30,604 nt of DNA from Spirochaetaceae bacterium (GCA_031258625.1 JAIRMO010000166.1:1-30604), one strand, 5' to 3'; counted from the stretch's first letter, positions 7,937-18,230 are shown. Numbers and translations are program-made. The notes: generated by a model from the sequence alone, not told the origin.

Positions 7937-9091
7937 ATGATTACTATGTTGAACGCTTTTACGGAAGAAGTCGATGATATGGAAGCGGCGGTATCGGAGA
8001 TTCTGGAACAATTGGATGTGGACCATAGGCTTTTGGCGCATTCCCTGGGGATACTGCACTGTTACAGTGAGTTCTGCGAAAACGGGATCGTCAAGGCCCT
8101 CTGCGAAAAGCTGCCCTTTGATGTGGTGGGGAGTACCACCTCAAGCCTTTCGGCGTCGGGACGGATGAGCGAAATGGGGCTCGCCCTTACGGTATTGACC
8201 AGCGATACGGTCCAATTTAAGAGCGGCGTCTCAGAGGAGGTGAAGGACAGCGCCGAAGCTCCGGTAACGGAACTCTACAAAAGGCTTATTGATCCCCTTC
8301 CCCGGAAGCCTGCCCTGCTCTTGCCCTTCATCCCCTTTTTAATGATCCCCGGGGGAGATGAGTTTGTCGCACAAATTGACGCCCTCTCCGGGGGAATCCC
8401 CGCCTTTGGGACCCTTTCCATTTCCAATGAAATCGATTTTTCCCGGTGCTATACCATCTATAACGGCGAGTATTACCCCGCCGCGTTGGTACTGACGGCT
8501 CTGATAGGTGACGTGGAACCGATTTTTATGAATACCTCGATAAATGAGGAGAGCATCCTCAAACAGAAGGCGGTGATAACCGAGGTAAACCGGAACCGGG
8601 TCCAAACCATCAATAATATAAAAGCCGCGGCTTACATGGAATCCATCGGCCTTGCCAAAGACGGTAAGATATCGGGGATGGAGTCCACGCCCTTTGTCGT
8701 CGATCTGGAGGACGGTTCCCGGCTGGTCCGGGCCAATATTGGTTCCAATGAACAGGGGGAGATGATCCTCTGCGGGGCGGTACCGGTTAATTCCCCCGTG
8801 GCCTTCGCATCCCAGGGCTTTAACGACGTGGTGGAAACCGCTTCCGAAAAGGCGGCTGAAGCCGCCAAGGCCGCCCAGGGCAGGGGAATCCTGATGTATT
8901 CCTGCGCGGCCAGGTATTGGGTCCTGGGCTTGCAGATTCGGGCGGAACTTGAAGCGGTGGAGGCATGTATCGCCGGTACGGCGCCCTATCACCTCGTCTG
9001 TTCCGGCGGAGAAATATCCCCGCAATTCTTAAGTAACGGGAAGGTGGCGAACCATCTTCAGAATAATTCCCTCATCATCTGTATTCTCTAG
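7937..9091 (+). CDS. FIST-domain sensory protein
   Basis: The 384-aa protein matches the FIST_N plus FIST_C architecture: an N-terminal alpha/beta sensory part (about 30-220) with [13 protein letters not shown] near 63-75, and a C-terminal part (about 230-375) with [14 protein letters not shown] and the closing Gly-rich [12 protein letters not shown] domains are proposed to bind small ligands, possibly amino acids, and often accompany histidine kinases and c-di-GMP enzymes (established family context). No membrane segment is seen. The ATG has a strong AAGGAG 6 nt upstream. The stop codon is part of the TAGGAG that serves the next gene, a soluble hybrid kinase, so the two proteins are probably made together. 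A ligand-sensing partner role for the kinase is inference. Confidence 0.88.
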   Translation: MITMLNAFTEEVDDMEAAVSEILEQLDVDHRLLAHSLGILHCYSEFCENGIVKALCEKLPFDVVGSTTSSLSASGRMSEMGLALTVLTSDTVQFKSGVSEEVKDSAEAPVTELYKRLIDPLPRKPALLLPFIPFLMIPGGDEFVAQIDALSGGIPAFGTLSISNEIDFSRCYTIYNGEYYPAALVLTALIGDVEPIFMNTSINEESILKQKAVITEVNRNRVQTINNIKAAAYMESIGLAKDGKISGMESTPFVVDLEDGSRLVRANIGSNEQGEMILCGAVPVNSPVAFASQGFNDVVETASEKAAEAAKAAQGRGILMYSCAARYWVLGLQIRAELEAVEACIAGTAPYHLVCSGGEISPQFLSNGKVANHLQNNSLIICIL

Positions 9092-9099
9092 GAGCCCCT

Positions 9100-11499
9100 A
9101 TGTCCGATGAAAGGCGGAGTCTGCAGGAAGAAAACGCCGCCCTACAGTTACAATTAAAAAAACTCAACCGCCAGCTTGCCGTCCAGCAGAACGCTATGAT
9201 CCGCGCCGAGCGGATGTCCAACCACTGGGATCGGCTGGCTTCGGTGGTCCGGAAGGAGCAGTCCAAGCAGGAAAAATATATGAATATGATGCTGGAAAAC
9301 AGTTCCAACATCATCATCTTACTCGACGGGGAAGGCCGTTTTGCCTATTGTACCAAGACTTTTCTCAGAATCATAGGGATAGAAAATTTCGGCCTTATCG
9401 ACGGACATCCTTTTTTGGACGTTTTTGAACGTTTGGGTAACCCGGTTTTCTCGGAGCATATTAAAACATACATCGACCGCGCGATACAGGAATTCGGGAC
9501 CATCCGGGGGCAGGAAGTCCTGGACCTTTCCGGATCCGGGGAGAGTATGATCTACACCACCAATATCACCGCCATGCGGGACGCGGCGGGGGCCGTGGAA
9601 GGAATCATGCTCCTCTTTCACGATGTTACCGAAACCCTCCGGGCCAAGGAAGCGGCTGAGGCGGCCTCCAAGGCGAAAAGCACCTTCCTGGCTACCATGA
9701 GCCACGAAATCCGTACCCCCCTGAACGCGATTATCGGCCTTTCGGAGATACAGCTCCAGAAGGATCTGCCTGAGGATGTCCACGCCGATCTGGAAAAGAT
9801 CTACAGTTCCGGTTCGGTCCTCCTGGGGATCATCAACGATATCCTGGATATTTCCAAAATCGAAGCGGGGAATTTTGAACTTGTCCCGGTGGAATACGAT
9901 ACCCCCAGCCTTATCAACGATACGGTACAGTTAAACATCGTGCGGATCGGTTCCAAAGCCATTACCTTTAAACTCAACATTGATGAGACCCTACCGGGAA
10001 GATGGTTCGGGGATGAACTGCGGGTAAAGCAGATCCTCAACAATATTCTTTCCAACGCGTTTAAGTACACCCGGGAGGGAACGGTTACCCTCCAGGTCCG
10101 GTGGGAGCGGCGGGGGGAAGATGCCTTTTTGATCTTTATCGTCAAGGACACGGGTATCGGAATCCGGAAGGAAGATATCGGGCGGCTTTTCTCCGAATAC
10201 AGCCAACTGGACACCCAGGCGAACCGGAAGATCGAGGGTACGGGGCTGGGGCTTTCCATCACCAAAAATCTGGTGGAGCTGATGGGGGGCGTCATGAGCG
10301 TGGAAAGTGAATACGGCCGGGGCAGCGCTTTTACGGTGGAGATCCGTCAGAAGATCGTCGATAACCGGCCCATAGGCCCCGACGTGGCCGTCAACCTCCA
10401 GTCGTTCCGGTTTGTTGAGACCCGGGCGAACCGGGGCAGGAATTTGCTGCGGACCCACATGCCCTACGGTAAGGTCCTGGTGGTGGATGATGTGGCGACC
10501 AATTTGGACGTGGCCCAGGGGCTTCTCCTGCCCTACGGCCTGACCATTGACTGCGTTCAGAGCGGACCGGAGGCGATAGAAAAGATCCGATCCGCTTCGG
10601 TGAAATACGACGCGATATTCATGGATCACATGATGCCCGAAATGGACGGCATTGAGGCGGTCCGGATCATCCGTAATGAAATCGACACGGATTATGCCCG
10701 GACCGTACCGATCATCGCCCTTACCGCCAATGCCCTGGCGGGAAATGAGGAAATGTTCCAGGCAGCGGGGTTCAACGCCTTCCTCGCAAAACCCATTGAT
10801 ATTATGCGGCTGGATATCCTGCTTAACCAGTGGGTACGGGACAAGCAGAGTGAAGAAACCCTCTGGAAAGCGGAACAGGAGCAGGGGAGCGGGGACGCTG
10901 CCGGGGAAGCCTCAGGCGGCCTTGAGGGCCTTGAGGTACCGGGGCTGGACCTAAAAGGGGGGATCGCCCGCTACGGCGGGGAAGAGATATACTTCGGGAT
11001 CCTTCGCTCCTATGCGGTCCATACCCCGGAACTCCTGGAACGGCTCCGTTCCCTCGCCCGGGAGACCCTGGGGGACTATGCCGTTACGGTCCACGGTATC
11101 AAGGGGGCCAGCTACGGGATCCGCGCCGAGGAAGTCGGCAAACAGGCGGAGGCCCTGGAAGCGGCCGCCAAGGCCGGGGATTACGAGGAAGTGGCAAGGG
11201 ACAACAACGGCTTTATCGAACAGGCGGAGGCGCTGCTTGCCCGCATTGGGGACGTGCTGCGGAATAGAGAGACGCGGAGGGAGGCAAAGCAAAAGGCCCC
11301 CGCCCCGGATCCGGCCCTCCTGGAGAAACTCCTGGCGGCCAGCAAACGGTTCAAGTCCACCGTAATGGAAGAGATCCTCGCGGAACTTGAAGGGTACGAA
11401 TACGAGTCCGGGGGAGACCTGGTGGAATGGCTTCGGGAACAGATGGACAATCTGGAATATGAGGCCATTCAGGACCGGCTGGAAGGGATGAAAGGATAG
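9100..11499 (+). CDS. Soluble hybrid histidine kinase (PAS-HisKA-HATPase-REC-HPt)
   Basis: The 799-aa protein has no membrane span. Order: N-terminal coiled coil (about 5-65), PAS domain (about 62-180), HisKA with His202 in [14 protein letters not shown], ATPase domain with N-box [14 protein letters not shown] at 311-324, DTGIGI at 350-355 and GTGLGLSI at 380-387, receiver (about 457-580) with Asp509 in [11 protein letters not shown] and Lys564, and HPt with His665 in [10 protein letters not shown] 60-residue helical tail (about 738-799) follows and is shared with the downstream paralogue. All relay residues are present, so a complete His-Asp-His phosphorelay is predicted. The ribosome-binding site AGGAG overlaps the FIST stop codon. 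The FIST protein is the likely sensory partner and the HD-GYP receivers the likely outputs (inference). Confidence 0.95.
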   Translation: MSDERRSLQEENAALQLQLKKLNRQLAVQQNAMIRAERMSNHWDRLASVVRKEQSKQEKYMNMMLENSSNIIILLDGEGRFAYCTKTFLRIIGIENFGLIDGHPFLDVFERLGNPVFSEHIKTYIDRAIQEFGTIRGQEVLDLSGSGESMIYTTNITAMRDAAGAVEGIMLLFHDVTETLRAKEAAEAASKAKSTFLATMSHEIRTPLNAIIGLSEIQLQKDLPEDVHADLEKIYSSGSVLLGIINDILDISKIEAGNFELVPVEYDTPSLINDTVQLNIVRIGSKAITFKLNIDETLPGRWFGDELRVKQILNNILSNAFKYTREGTVTLQVRWERRGEDAFLIFIVKDTGIGIRKEDIGRLFSEYSQLDTQANRKIEGTGLGLSITKNLVELMGGVMSVESEYGRGSAFTVEIRQKIVDNRPIGPDVAVNLQSFRFVETRANRGRNLLRTHMPYGKVLVVDDVATNLDVAQGLLLPYGLTIDCVQSGPEAIEKIRSASVKYDAIFMDHMMPEMDGIEAVRIIRNEIDTDYARTVPIIALTANALAGNEEMFQAAGFNAFLAKPIDIMRLDILLNQWVRDKQSEETLWKAEQEQGSGDAAGEASGGLEGLEVPGLDLKGGIARYGGEEIYFGILRSYAVHTPELLERLRSLARETLGDYAVTVHGIKGASYGIRAEEVGKQAEALEAAAKAGDYEEVARDNNGFIEQAEALLARIGDVLRNRETRREAKQKAPAPDPALLEKLLAASKRFKSTVMEEILAELEGYEYESGGDLVEWLREQMDNLEYEAIQDRLEGMKG

Positions 11500-11507
11500 C
11501 GGAGCAG

Positions 11508-12530
11508 ATGATATCAACCAGGGAAGATCAGATCGAACGGCGGCACCTCTTTATTATCAATCCCAAGTCTTTCCCCCTGCAGCAGGATCTGAACCGGATC
11601 CTTTCCCATATCGAGGGGTACTTCAAAGAAAATCCGGGGCAAGACTATGACATTCACCTTTCCCGTTATCCCCGGGATGCGGTCAGCGTCGTCAGAAAGC
11701 GGATAGGGCAGATCGGGGCGGACCGGATCCTCCGGGTATATGCCCTGGGAGGGGACGGGATCATCTTTGACTGCCTGAACGGCCTCATCGGGTCCCCTCA
11801 TGTGGAGCTTGCCCTGATGCCCTACGGAACCGGCAGCGATTTTGTCCGCGCCTTTGGGGATGAACATTACACACAATTCCGAAACATCGAATTACAGGTT
11901 AACTCCCCGGTGATCCCCACGGATGTGATCCACTGCGGGAATAACTGTGCGCTGAATTTCTGCGCCGTGGGCCTGGAAGCGGCTTCGGTGATCAAAACCC
12001 TCTCTCTGAACCGGCGTTTTGAGAAGGCCCGTTTCCGCCTTCCCGCCTTGAACGGTTTGTTCTATGTTATTGGGGGGATGGGCGCCGCCTTTGATCGGGA
12101 TGTTATCGGTCAGTACTATGAGATAGATGCCGACGGGGAGGATAGGAGCGGCTTCTATAGTATCATCAATATCGCCAACGGCCCCTGTTACGGATCCGGC
12201 AGGTCCGCGGTTCCCACCGCCGTACCGGATGACGGCGCCTTGGATATGATGGCGGCGCGGCAGGTCGGTTCCCTCAAGATCTTAAGGCTTATCCCCGAAT
12301 ATTTAAAGGGAAGGTACTATAAGTATCCGTCTATCTGTACCCTGAGGCGGGTACAGAAGGTGTCCATCCGTTCCGAATCCCCCCTCCTGGTCAATCTGGA
12401 TGGAGAGTCCTTTTTTGATTCGGAGCTTACCATAGAAATTATCCCCAGTGCGGTGAATATAGTCGCCGTCAACAACCTGGCATATCGGAGGAGGGGAGAA
12501 TACCATGAACCACATTACTCCGTCAAATAA
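11508..12530 (+). CDS. Diacylglycerol-kinase-family protein
   Basis: The 340-aa protein has the fold of the DAGK catalytic family (YegS/DgkB-like lipid kinases). It begins with a beta strand HLFIINPKS (13-21), has the nucleotide loop GGDG at 81-84, the block [13 protein letters not shown] at 105-117 that corresponds to the family's GTxNDFAR motif, and the C-terminal LVNLDGESF motif. The residue after GGDG is Ile rather than the usual Thr, so the site is slightly atypical. Such enzymes phosphorylate diacylglycerol or related lipids at the membrane. It starts 8 nt after the hybrid kinase and overlaps the next kinase by 26 nt, which places it firmly inside the signalling operon. Why a lipid kinase is there is unclear. 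Confidence 0.87.
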   Translation: MISTREDQIERRHLFIINPKSFPLQQDLNRILSHIEGYFKENPGQDYDIHLSRYPRDAVSVVRKRIGQIGADRILRVYALGGDGIIFDCLNGLIGSPHVELALMPYGTGSDFVRAFGDEHYTQFRNIELQVNSPVIPTDVIHCGNNCALNFCAVGLEAASVIKTLSLNRRFEKARFRLPALNGLFYVIGGMGAAFDRDVIGQYYEIDADGEDRSGFYSIINIANGPCYGSGRSAVPTAVPDDGALDMMAARQVGSLKILRLIPEYLKGRYYKYPSICTLRRVQKVSIRSESPLLVNLDGESFFDSELTIEIIPSAVNIVAVNNLAYRRRGEYHEPHYSVK

Positions 12531-14274
12531 GACCGGTGATGTTTTGTTTTATCGCCTGGCAAACAGCCTCGCGATCTTTGCCATATTCCTCTTTGGATTT
12601 TTTCGCGGCCTGGATCACGCGGCCCAGGGCGCTTACGGAAAGTTGGTGGAGATGGCAATTTTCGCATCTCTTGCGGTTATCTTGCAGATCCTGATAATCT
12701 GTCTCGTGCGGAATGTCCGGCTTATTGCCCTCTTTGTTCCTTTGGCGGTGTTTACCTCTTATACCATAGGTTCCCTGGTGATCGGGAATTTCCGTCATTA
12801 CTTTATTGTATATATTGCCCTCTGCGTCCTGGCGGGGGTGTACTTTCAGCCCTGGAGCATGTTGAGATTCATCATCATCACCAATATCGGCATTATCACC
12901 ATGGCCTTTTCGGGGATTTTCCTTCAGGGGGATAGGGGCTTTGACCGGGCCAGCACGCTCCTTATCGACTGGATTATGGCCTTCAGCAGTTCCGTGTTTC
13001 TCTATCTGATTGCCGGTTTTACCCGGCGCAAAACCTCCGCGTCGGCTAAGGCGGAAACCGCCTTTAGCACCCTCATGTCGACCACCCCCAATCTTATCGC
13101 CCTGGTGGATGAATTGAACTGTATCACCTACATCAGTAAACCCCTGGCGGAATTTGCCCGCATCAAAAATCCCGCCCTGCCCGTGGGGCGGCCCATCCTC
13201 GATCTCTTTGGGGATATAAACGTCAAAATGATGATCGCCGAAATCCTGGAGAACGGGGGGGCCTACGACGACACCAGGGAGATTGTCTGGAATGGGGAAT
13301 CCCGGTATTTCAAGATCCTTTCCGGTAAATTCTCCGCCGATACCCGGGGGACCTTTATCGATATCACCGACATCAGTTCGGTGGTACAGGCAAAGCTGGA
13401 AGCGGAGGCGGCCAGCCAGTCCAAGAGCGCATTCCTGGCCACCATGAGCCATGAGATCCGCACCCCCCTGAACGCGATCATCGGTCTTTCGGAGATTGAA
13501 ATCCAGAAAGATCTCCCCACGGCGACCCATCAGGATCTGGAAAAAATATATAACTCCGGTTCCAGCCTTTTGGGGATCATCAACGACGTTCTGGATATCT
13601 CCAAGATAGAGGCGGGCAGCTTTGAGCTTATCTCAGTGGAATACGATACCCCGAGTTTGATTAACGATACGGTACAGCTTAACATCGTCCGTATCGGTTC
13701 CAAACCTATCGAATTTGAGTTGGATTTAGATGAAACCACTCCTTCCCGGTTTTGTGGGGATGAGCTGCGGGTAAAGCAGGTTTTGAACAATATCCTCTCC
13801 AACGCCTTTAAGTATACCCAGGAGGGTAAGGTGCTCCTCCGGTTTCGATGGGAAAGGCACGGGGAGGATGCCATACTCTTTTTTACCGTGCGGGATACCG
13901 GCCGGGGGATCAGGCAGGAGGATATAACCAAACTTTTTGCCGAGTACAGTCAACTGGATACCAAGGCGAACCGGAAGATCGAGGGGACCGGACTGGGGCT
14001 TTCCATCACTAAAAAACTCATCGAGATGATGGGGGGAACCATCCTGGTGGAAAGCGAATACGGCCATGGCAGCGCCTTTACCATCTCCCTGCGCCAAAAG
14101 ATCGCCGACGAGCGGCCCATTGGTAAAACGGTAGTAGAAAACCGAAATCCTTCCGGTTCAGGGATGATAAACGCAGCCGGGGGAAAAACCTTATCCGTTC
14201 TTATATGCCCTATGGCCGGGTCCTGGTGGTGGATGACGTGGCTACCAATCTGGATGTGGCCCGGGGGCTCATGA
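12505..14274 (+). CDS. Membrane hybrid histidine kinase, sensor-kinase half (frameshifted)
   Basis: The reading frame gives six hydrophobic segments (about 18-36, 48-68, 72-92, 98-114, 119-140, 150-170), a PAS-like domain (about 183-295), HisKA with His316 in [14 protein letters not shown], and an ATPase domain with [20 protein letters not shown] (464-469) and GTGLGLSI (494-501). After Lys561 the frame stops resembling its paralogue and runs 28 residues of Trp-rich nonsense to a stop at 14274. The receiver continues in the -1 frame (next entry). The crossover lies at G GGA AAA (14181-14187), a canonical slippery heptamer shape. A -1 shift there gives a 920-aa protein matching the upstream hybrid kinase. 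The start is backed by GGAGGAGGGGAG 6 nt upstream. Confidence 0.88.
   Translation: MNHITPSNKTGDVLFYRLANSLAIFAIFLFGFFRGLDHAAQGAYGKLVEMAIFASLAVILQILIICLVRNVRLIALFVPLAVFTSYTIGSLVIGNFRHYFIVYIALCVLAGVYFQPWSMLRFIIITNIGIITMAFSGIFLQGDRGFDRASTLLIDWIMAFSSSVFLYLIAGFTRRKTSASAKAETAFSTLMSTTPNLIALVDELNCITYISKPLAEFARIKNPALPVGRPILDLFGDINVKMMIAEILENGGAYDDTREIVWNGESRYFKILSGKFSADTRGTFIDITDISSVVQAKLEAEAASQSKSAFLATMSHEIRTPLNAIIGLSEIEIQKDLPTATHQDLEKIYNSGSSLLGIINDVLDISKIEAGSFELISVEYDTPSLINDTVQLNIVRIGSKPIEFELDLDETTPSRFCGDELRVKQVLNNILSNAFKYTQEGKVLLRFRWERHGEDAILFFTVRDTGRGIRQEDITKLFAEYSQLDTKANRKIEGTGLGLSITKKLIEMMGGTILVESEYGHGSAFTISLRQKIADERPIGKTVVENRNPSGSGMINAAGGKTLSVLICPMAGSWWWMTWLPIWMWPGGS
14181..14187 (+). other. Candidate -1 frameshift heptamer G GGA AAA
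   Basis: In the kinase frame the codons are GGG GGA AAA ACC. Re-pairing one base back gives GGG AAA AAC CTT, which enters the receiver frame exactly where the paralogue's [10 protein letters not shown] aligns with [10 protein letters not shown]. The same run of G5A5 would also be a natural site for an indel mutation or a sequencing error. Confidence 0.55.
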
Positions 14275-15266
14275 TGCCCTACGGCCTTTCCATAGACTGC
14301 GCCGGTAGTGGTCAAGAGGCCATCAGAAAAATCCAGGAAGAAAAGATGCGCTACGACGCGATATTTATGGATCACATGATGCCCGAGATGGACGGTATTG
14401 AGGCGACCCGGATTATCCGTAATGAGATTGACACGGAGTACGCAAAAAACGTTCCTATTATTGCCCTCACCGCCAACGCTATTGTGGGGAATGAGGAAAT
14501 GTTCCTTTCCAATGGTTTTAACGCCTTTATCTCAAAACCCATCGATATTATGCGGCTGGATACCATCCTCAACCAGTGGGTACGGGACAGACAGACCGAG
14601 GAGATCCTGCGGCAGGCGAAGAATATGCAAAAAGAGTCCGCTGCCGCCGAACCGGTGGAGGAATTATCCTCCGTGATTCTTGACGGTTTTGAGATAGAAG
14701 GGGTAGACTTGGAAGCGGGGATCGCCCGATATGGGACAAAGGAAACGTACCTGAACATCCTCCGTTCCTATGTGATCCATACCCCGGAACTATTGGAAAA
14801 ACTCCGTAATCTTTCCCGCGAAACCCTTGCCGAATATGCGGTTACGGTCCACGGCATCAAGGGGGCGAGTTACGGTATCTCCGCCGGAGCGGTCGGGGAT
14901 TGGGCGGAAAAACTTGAACACGCGGCCAAGGCCGGGGATTACGATGCGGTGAACGGGGAAAACGCTTCTTTTATAGAAAAAACAGAAGTTCTGGTTGCCG
15001 GAATCTGGAATCTATTACGGGAGGCTTTGGAACAGGACGCTGAAAAACAAAAGGCCGCGGCTCCGGACCGCGTCCTGCTGGAAAAACTACTGGATGCCGG
15101 CAAGCGGTTTAAATCCACGGTGATGGAGGAAGTTTTATCGGAACTCGAAGAATATGAATATGAAGCCGACGGAGACCTGGTAACCTGGCTCCGGGAGCAA
15201 TTGGATAATCTGGAATATGACGCCATTCGGGATCGACTAGAGTCGCTATTATTGGTACAACCATAA
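14205..15266 (+). CDS. Hybrid kinase receiver-HPt half (continues the split kinase)
   Basis: This frame holds a receiver (DD at 10-11, Asp56 in [11 protein letters not shown], Lys111) and an HPt domain with His216 in TVHGIKGAS, followed by the same helical tail as the soluble kinase. The ATG at 14205 has no ribosome-binding site and lies inside the receiver's first strand; the homology begins upstream at 14187. It is therefore best read as the C-terminal part of one hybrid kinase starting at 12505, joined by a -1 shift. In joint numbering the receiver Asp is about 623 and the HPt His about 783. If no frameshifting occurs, it would be unexpressed or a stray receiver-HPt protein. The stop is followed at once by a GC-rich hairpin. 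Confidence 0.82.
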   Translation: MPYGRVLVVDDVATNLDVARGLMMPYGLSIDCAGSGQEAIRKIQEEKMRYDAIFMDHMMPEMDGIEATRIIRNEIDTEYAKNVPIIALTANAIVGNEEMFLSNGFNAFISKPIDIMRLDTILNQWVRDRQTEEILRQAKNMQKESAAAEPVEELSSVILDGFEIEGVDLEAGIARYGTKETYLNILRSYVIHTPELLEKLRNLSRETLAEYAVTVHGIKGASYGISAGAVGDWAEKLEHAAKAGDYDAVNGENASFIEKTEVLVAGIWNLLREALEQDAEKQKAAAPDRVLLEKLLDAGKRFKSTVMEEVLSELEEYEYEADGDLVTWLREQLDNLEYDAIRDRLESLLLVQP

Positions 15267-15284
15267 CCCCGGTTTAATCCGGGG
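15267..15284 (+). terminator. Short GC hairpin after the split kinase
   Basis: CCCCGG (15267-15272) pairs with CCGGGG (15279-15284) around TTTAAT, directly after the stop codon. T-rich sequence begins about 10 nt later (GGATTTTTG), so it is only a fair candidate terminator. Confidence 0.4.
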
Positions 15285-15342
15285 CGGTCGTGGATTTTTG
15301 TAAATTTTTTAAAAAAAATACCGATAATATCGAGTAGAGGTA

Positions 15343-15348
15343 TATAAT
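15343..15348 (+). promoter_or_regulatory. Candidate -10 box for the kinase-less paralogue
   Basis: TATAAT lies 26 nt before the start codon in an AT-rich gap. A small palindrome CGATA-A-TATCG is just upstream near 15322-15332. With the hairpin at 15267-15284 this suggests that the next gene has its own promoter. No good -35 box is seen. Confidence 0.35.
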
Positions 15349-15374
15349 ATCCAAATAAAGAGGATGGCGGATCC

Positions 15375-16889
15375 ATGGATAGACAAACCCATGATCAGAT
15401 ATATTTAAAAAAATCCAGGTTGCTCTCAATTATTGGGATCACTGCCTATGGATTTATACGCTCGGTGGAGATTATTGCCCGGGGGCCGAATTACCGGAAC
15501 GCCCTGGCGGTAGGTTTATTCTGCGGATGTATTGTGGCGGCCCTGCTTGTCCTTATGTATTTGGTGAAAGATAAGGCGAAGTTGGCCTTTTATGTCCCCT
15601 TTATTACCTTTGTTGGTTTTACGGCGGGATCGGTTTATTTAAAAGATTTTGAGTATTTTTTTATTATCTGGTTAGGCATTTGTGGAATCGGATGTATATA
15701 TCACAACTTTAAAAAACTTTTATCCTTTTTTATAACCTCCAATGTGATAATCTTTTTTTTATTTTTATTTAATTTTATTACCCAAAATACCCTGCCCCAG
15801 GCCATGGCCCAGTGGTTTTTCGCGGTATGTACCTCGACCTTTTTTCTTATATCGGCACAATTTTCATCAAACACAGACGGTCCTGCCGACAAGGTGTTTG
15901 ACGCGTTCTCTCTCCTCATGGAGACCACCCCCCATCTGATGGCGGTGGTGGATGGGGCCGGCGGTATTATCTCTGTGAGCAGGGGGTTAAAGGAATTTAT
16001 CCGGGTTAAGGATCCCGCCGCGATTGCCGGTAGGCCCCTGCTTGATCTTATTGACGATCCTGAATTCAAGATGATGATAAAGGAAATCCTTGAAACCGGG
16101 GAGTTTTTTGAGGGTACTAAAAAAATTACCGATAACAGGGGAACTCCCCGGGGTTTTAAGGTGTTTTCAAAGCGGCTTGAGGGAGATGTCCCGGGGCTTT
16201 TTATCGATATCGCCGATATTACGGATGTCCAGCTCCAAAACAAGATGGAAAAAACACCCCCGGGACAAAAGGCCTTCCGTACCGCCATAAATTATGAAAT
16301 AAGGCCCCCCTTCAACGGCAGCCAAAACAGGACTCCGGTCCGGTCCTATATGCCCTATGGGAAGGTACTGGTCGTGGACGAGGGGATGGTAAGTCCGGAT
16401 GCGGTCAAGAACCTGTTGCTGCCCTATGGGCTTTTAATAGACTGTATCTCAAGCGGCCGGGATGCCGTAGAACGGATCCGGAACGAAACAATAAAATACG
16501 ACGCGGTCTTTATGGATCCCCTGCTGCCCAGGATAGACGGTATTGAAGTAATCCGGATCATCCGGGATAAAATAGGTACGGAATACGCAAAAAACCTTCC
16601 CATTATCGCTTTGACCGTCAGCCCCGCGGGAGACGAGGAACGGCTCCTCTCCGGTGGTTTTAACGCCCTTATCCAAAAACCCATCGACAGCATATACCTG
16701 GATACGATCCTGAATCAGTGGGTGCGGGATAAACAGCCGGAGGAGATCCTGTTGAAAGCAGAACGGGAACAGGCGGAAGGGGGAGGTGTCCAGGATGTGT
16801 TAGAAAACCTGGCCATAAAGGAACCCCATAACCCCCTTCCCGGCAGTGGATTGATTGAAAAAAACGCCGAATGCCGTCACGCGGGTTGA
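15375..16889 (+). CDS. Membrane PAS-receiver protein: hybrid kinase lacking its kinase core
   Basis: The 504-aa protein aligns along its length with the upstream membrane hybrid kinase but lacks the centre. It has six hydrophobic segments within 12-162 and a PAS-like region (about 174-285). The remnant H-box reads FRTAINYEIRPPFN at 301-314: the phospho-His is Tyr307 and the Thr-Pro-Leu of the box is Pro-Pro-Phe. Twelve residues later the receiver begins ([14 protein letters not shown]). About 230 residues, the whole dimerisation/ATPase domain, are missing in frame. The receiver keeps Asp335-Glu336, phospho-acceptor Asp381, Thr414 and Lys435. The HPt and tail are also missing; the protein ends in a divergent 50-residue stretch. 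The frame is otherwise clean, so it looks maintained rather than decaying. It may act as a phosphate sink or dominant partner (inference). Confidence 0.88.
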   Translation: MDRQTHDQIYLKKSRLLSIIGITAYGFIRSVEIIARGPNYRNALAVGLFCGCIVAALLVLMYLVKDKAKLAFYVPFITFVGFTAGSVYLKDFEYFFIIWLGICGIGCIYHNFKKLLSFFITSNVIIFFLFLFNFITQNTLPQAMAQWFFAVCTSTFFLISAQFSSNTDGPADKVFDAFSLLMETTPHLMAVVDGAGGIISVSRGLKEFIRVKDPAAIAGRPLLDLIDDPEFKMMIKEILETGEFFEGTKKITDNRGTPRGFKVFSKRLEGDVPGLFIDIADITDVQLQNKMEKTPPGQKAFRTAINYEIRPPFNGSQNRTPVRSYMPYGKVLVVDEGMVSPDAVKNLLLPYGLLIDCISSGRDAVERIRNETIKYDAVFMDPLLPRIDGIEVIRIIRDKIGTEYAKNLPIIALTVSPAGDEERLLSGGFNALIQKPIDSIYLDTILNQWVRDKQPEEILLKAEREQAEGGGVQDVLENLAIKEPHNPLPGSGLIEKNAECRHAG

Positions 16890-16919
16890 ACCGCCCCGGG
16901 GCCGGGGGATAAAAACCGG

Positions 16920-18230
16920 CTAGACGTTCCGGGGCCGATTGTCCTGGACCCGCTTGGCTTTACCTTCGGATACCGGGAGGCTGCCTGATTCGTGGAGTTC
17001 CACCCGGGGGTTGATGGTGATGGAGGACTGGAGGGTCCGGCGGATCTTTTCCCGCAGGGCGTTTAAAGGCCGGGTGTCGTCCATAAAAATGTCAGGCCCC
17101 ACCTCGGTTTTTACCGTCAGCCGGTCTAACATCCCGTCCTTTTCTATTACGATAAGGTAATTGTTCCCCACCTCCTTGATGGACATGATCACTTCCTCAA
17201 TCTGACTGGGGAAGAGGTTCACTCCGTTGATGATGAGCATGTCGTCGGTACGTCCGGTGATACGGTGGATCCGGCGGTGGGTTCTGCCGCAGGAACAAGG
17301 TTCGGTGTAGAAGGCCGAAAGGTCCCGGGTACGGTAACGCAGGATGGGGGTGGCTTCCCTGCATAATATGGTCAGAACCAGCTCGCCGATTTCTCCGTCC
17401 CGGGCCGGTTCCAGCGTATCGGGGTTGACGATTTCGGCGATATACCCGTCCTCCCAAATATGGAGTCCGTCTTTACCTTGACATTCAAAGGCCACTCCCG
17501 GACCGTTCATTTCCGAAAGTCCGTAGGAATTGTATACGTCAATGTGCAGGAGCTCCTCAATACGCCGGCGGGTATCCTCGGAATAGGGTTCCGCCCCGGC
17601 AAAGGCCCGTTTGAGCTTAATGCTTTCCCGGCTTACCCCCTCTTCCCGCATTTTGGATTCCACATGGAGGAGGAAACTTGGGGTGGCGTGCAGCACGGTG
17701 GTACCAAAATCCTGCATCAGTTTGAATTGCCGGGTGGTGTTCCCCACCCCGGAGGGGATCACCAACATCCCCACCTCCTCAGCTCCGGCATGAAACCCCA
17801 AGCCCCCGGTAAAAAGGCCGTAGGTGATCATGTTCTGGAACACGTCGGTGGCGTTACATCCCGTCCCATAGATACACCGGGCCACAAAACCGGTCCATCG
17901 GCGTATATCTTCCCGGTTAAAATAGATGGTGGTGGGGGTTCCTGTGGTACCGCTTGAGGCGTGGAGCCGGATCACCTCGTCCTTGGGGATGCTGAGAAAA
18001 CCGTAGGGAAAACCTACCCGCAGGTCCTGCTTGGTAGTAAAGGGAATTTGCTTCAGGTCCTCAAGACTTTTTATATCGGCTTCGCTTTTGATCCCCGCCT
18101 TGGGGAGCCGATCCTGATAAAAGGGGGTCCGCAGGGCGTAGCTTACCATGGTTTTAAGCTGTCTAAGCTGCCAGGCTTCCAACTCCCGCCGGGGGAGGGT
18201 CTCCATCTCGGGGTTCCAATACTGGTACAT
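16920..18230 (-). CDS. paaK: Phenylacetate-CoA ligase family protein 2
   Basis: A 436-aa AMP-forming aryl-acid CoA ligase homologous to the one at 4126-5427. Motifs: ASSGTTGTPT at 91-100, SYGLSE at 235-240, RYRTRD at 298-303, EPCSCGRT at 310-317, [20 protein letters not shown] at 326-345 and the catalytic-lysine region EGKAKRV at 422-428. The start ATG shares its A with the stop codon of iorB (TGATG), so the two are translationally coupled. The pairing with iorB fits oxidative decarboxylation of aryl-pyruvates, where the oxidoreductase makes aryl-acetyl-CoA and the ligase interconverts acid and CoA ester (known archaeal/anaerobe theme). It converges on the signalling island. Confidence 0.93.
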   Translation of the reverse strand: MYQYWNPEMETLPRRELEAWQLRQLKTMVSYALRTPFYQDRLPKAGIKSEADIKSLEDLKQIPFTTKQDLRVGFPYGFLSIPKDEVIRLHASSGTTGTPTTIYFNREDIRRWTGFVARCIYGTGCNATDVFQNMITYGLFTGGLGFHAGAEEVGMLVIPSGVGNTTRQFKLMQDFGTTVLHATPSFLLHVESKMREEGVSRESIKLKRAFAGAEPYSEDTRRRIEELLHIDVYNSYGLSEMNGPGVAFECQGKDGLHIWEDGYIAEIVNPDTLEPARDGEIGELVLTILCREATPILRYRTRDLSAFYTEPCSCGRTHRRIHRITGRTDDMLIINGVNLFPSQIEEVIMSIKEVGNNYLIVIEKDGMLDRLTVKTEVGPDIFMDDTRPLNALREKIRRTLQSSITINPRVELHESGSLPVSEGKAKRVQDNRPRNV

